Shown: piece by piece, positions 7,336 through 8,181 of the stretch | Numbering within the stretch: the first letter of the stretch is position 1 | How the letters are laid out: each line of letters opens with the position of its first letter | NCBI GenBank assembly: GCA_018241985.1 | Contig: JAFECV010000079.1 | Location: 1 to 8,181 of the forward strand | From: Pseudomonadota bacterium | GTDB lineage: Bacteria; Pseudomonadota; Gammaproteobacteria; Burkholderiales; Burkholderiaceae_C | Length of the DNA stretch: 8,181 nucleotides | Direction: 5' to 3' | Made by a program: the position numbers and the translations under genes | The notes under the pieces: generated by a model | Told to the model about the DNA's origin: nothing | Seen by the model: the letters and a program-made list of their open reading frames with translations, nothing else | Database searches by the model: none

Positions 7336-8181
7336 ATGACCGAATCTCGCACCGCAGGGAGCAGCGAGCAGGAACGGAACGAATCTGAGCGCGGTATGGC
7401 TGCGCTCGGCAACGGAGTCTTGATTCACGAACTGTTCGAGGCGCAGGCCACGCGCACGCCGCGGCGCACGGCGCTGACGAGCGCGGGCGCGTCGCTGAGC
7501 TACGCGCAACTGAGCGCGCGTGCCGGGCGCCTGGCGAGTGCGCTTCTCGCGCGCGGCGTCGGGCCCGGCCAGCGCGTCGGCCTGTGCGCCCCACGCGGCA
7601 CGGACATGGTCGCCGCCATGCTCGGCATCCTTCAGACCGGCGCAGCCTACGTGCCGCTGGACCCTTCGTTTCCGCGCGAACGCCTGCGCTTCATGGCGGG
7701 CGATGCCGGCCTCGCGATGCTCGTGAGCACCGCCGAGTTGAGCCGGCCGTTCGAACTGCCGCGCGAGCGGCAGTTGCTGCTCGACCTTGACGCCGCGAGC
7801 ATCGACGCGGCGGCGAACGCGCAGGCGGGCGATCAGGGCGCCCGCGAGGGCATGCGCGCAGAGGCTCCCGCATACACGATCTACACCTCCGGCTCGACCG
7901 GCAACCCCAAGGGCGTGGTTGTCCCGCATCGGGCGGTCGTGAACTTCCTCCGCAGCATGGCCCGCGAACCCGGCCTGGCGACGGACGACGTGCTGGTCGC
8001 GGTGACGACGCTGTCGTTCGACATCGCGGTGCTGGAACTGCTGCTGCCGCTCGTTGTCGGGGCCAGGGTGGTGATCGCCGGCCGTGACGAGGCGCGCGAC
8101 GGGCAGGCGCTGAAGGCCCTGCTCGAAACGCACCACGCGACCGTGATGCAGGCCACGCCCGTCGCCTGGCAATTGCTGCTG
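7336..8181 (+). CDS. NRPS-type amino acid adenylation protein, N-terminal part (runs off the edge)
   Basis: The first 282 codons of a gene that continues past the right edge. The product is an AMP-binding adenylation (A) domain of the nonribosomal peptide synthetase type, which activates an amino or related acid with ATP for loading on a carrier protein. The NRPS core motifs appear in order: LSYAQL (A1, residues 54-59), LQTGAAYVPLDP (A2, 99-110), IYTSGSTGNPKG (A3, 182-193) and FDIAVLE (A4, 228-234), with D229 where GrsA has Asp235. The A domain starts at about residue 29 (LIHELFEAQATRTP), so no condensation domain precedes it: this is an initiation module or a stand-alone enzyme. The pocket positions equal to GrsA 235, 236 and 239 read D, I and L; the other seven lie beyond the edge, so the substrate cannot be called. 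The ATG has GGAGG 5 bases upstream. It is divergent from phaR with a 410-bp gap. Confidence 0.88.
   Translation, partial: MTESRTAGSSEQERNESERGMAALGNGVLIHELFEAQATRTPRRTALTSAGASLSYAQLSARAGRLASALLARGVGPGQRVGLCAPRGTDMVAAMLGILQTGAAYVPLDPSFPRERLRFMAGDAGLAMLVSTAELSRPFELPRERQLLLDLDAASIDAAANAQAGDQGAREGMRAEAPAYTIYTSGSTGNPKGVVVPHRAVVNFLRSMAREPGLATDDVLVAVTTLSFDIAVLELLLPLVVGARVVIAGRDEARDGQALKALLETHHATVMQATPVAWQLLL

Noticed and set aside
7243..8172. A minus-strand frame opposite the adenylation domain
   Set aside because: The plus strand shows motifs A1 to A4 in order and a good ribosome site; the minus frame is Arg/His-rich with no recognisable domain.

Overview
The window reads as chromosomal DNA of a GC-rich betaproteobacterium, most likely of the order Burkholderiales and family Comamonadaceae. 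Three things point there: the close-knit phaR–rimO pair with a PhaR of the Burkholderiales type, an RNase R without its N-terminal helix-turn-helix domain beside a tRNA-Leu, and a dispersed two-hairpin repeat (about 1577-1638) that resembles an element I remember as scattered through Comamonadaceae genomes. The placement is by eye and memory; no search was run.

Layout, left to right. Bases 2-100 hold the tail of an unidentified plus-strand gene. A lipoprotein-type secretory lipase/esterase follows on the plus strand (289-1524). It meets a minus-strand SDR oxidoreductase (1662-2417) tail to tail, and the 137-bp gap holds a GC-rich hairpin and the dispersed repeat. The SDR gene lies 35 bp downstream of rnr (RNase R, minus strand), so the two are probably co-transcribed. 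tRNA-Leu(CAG) (4723-4807, plus strand) is head to head with rnr and has an extended -10 promoter and a strong intrinsic terminator. Next come rimO (ribosomal protein S12 methylthiotransferase) and phaR (polyhydroxyalkanoate regulator), both minus strand and probably one phaR-rimO operon. A 410-bp divergent intergenic region with several palindromes separates phaR from a plus-strand gene that runs off the right edge. That gene starts with a nonribosomal peptide synthetase type adenylation domain.

Functionally the centre is housekeeping: RNA decay, ribosome modification, tRNA and carbon-storage control. The right edge enters what may be a specialised-metabolite locus. Its first visible module has no condensation domain, as expected of an initiation module or a stand-alone adenylating enzyme. 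The points most worth checking are the HTH-less rnr with its awkward start beside the tRNA, the TTG start of phaR, the CCAGTCG heptamers and palindromes between phaR and the synthetase, and the synthetase itself. I saw no CRISPR array, insertion sequence, integrase or clearly novel defence system.
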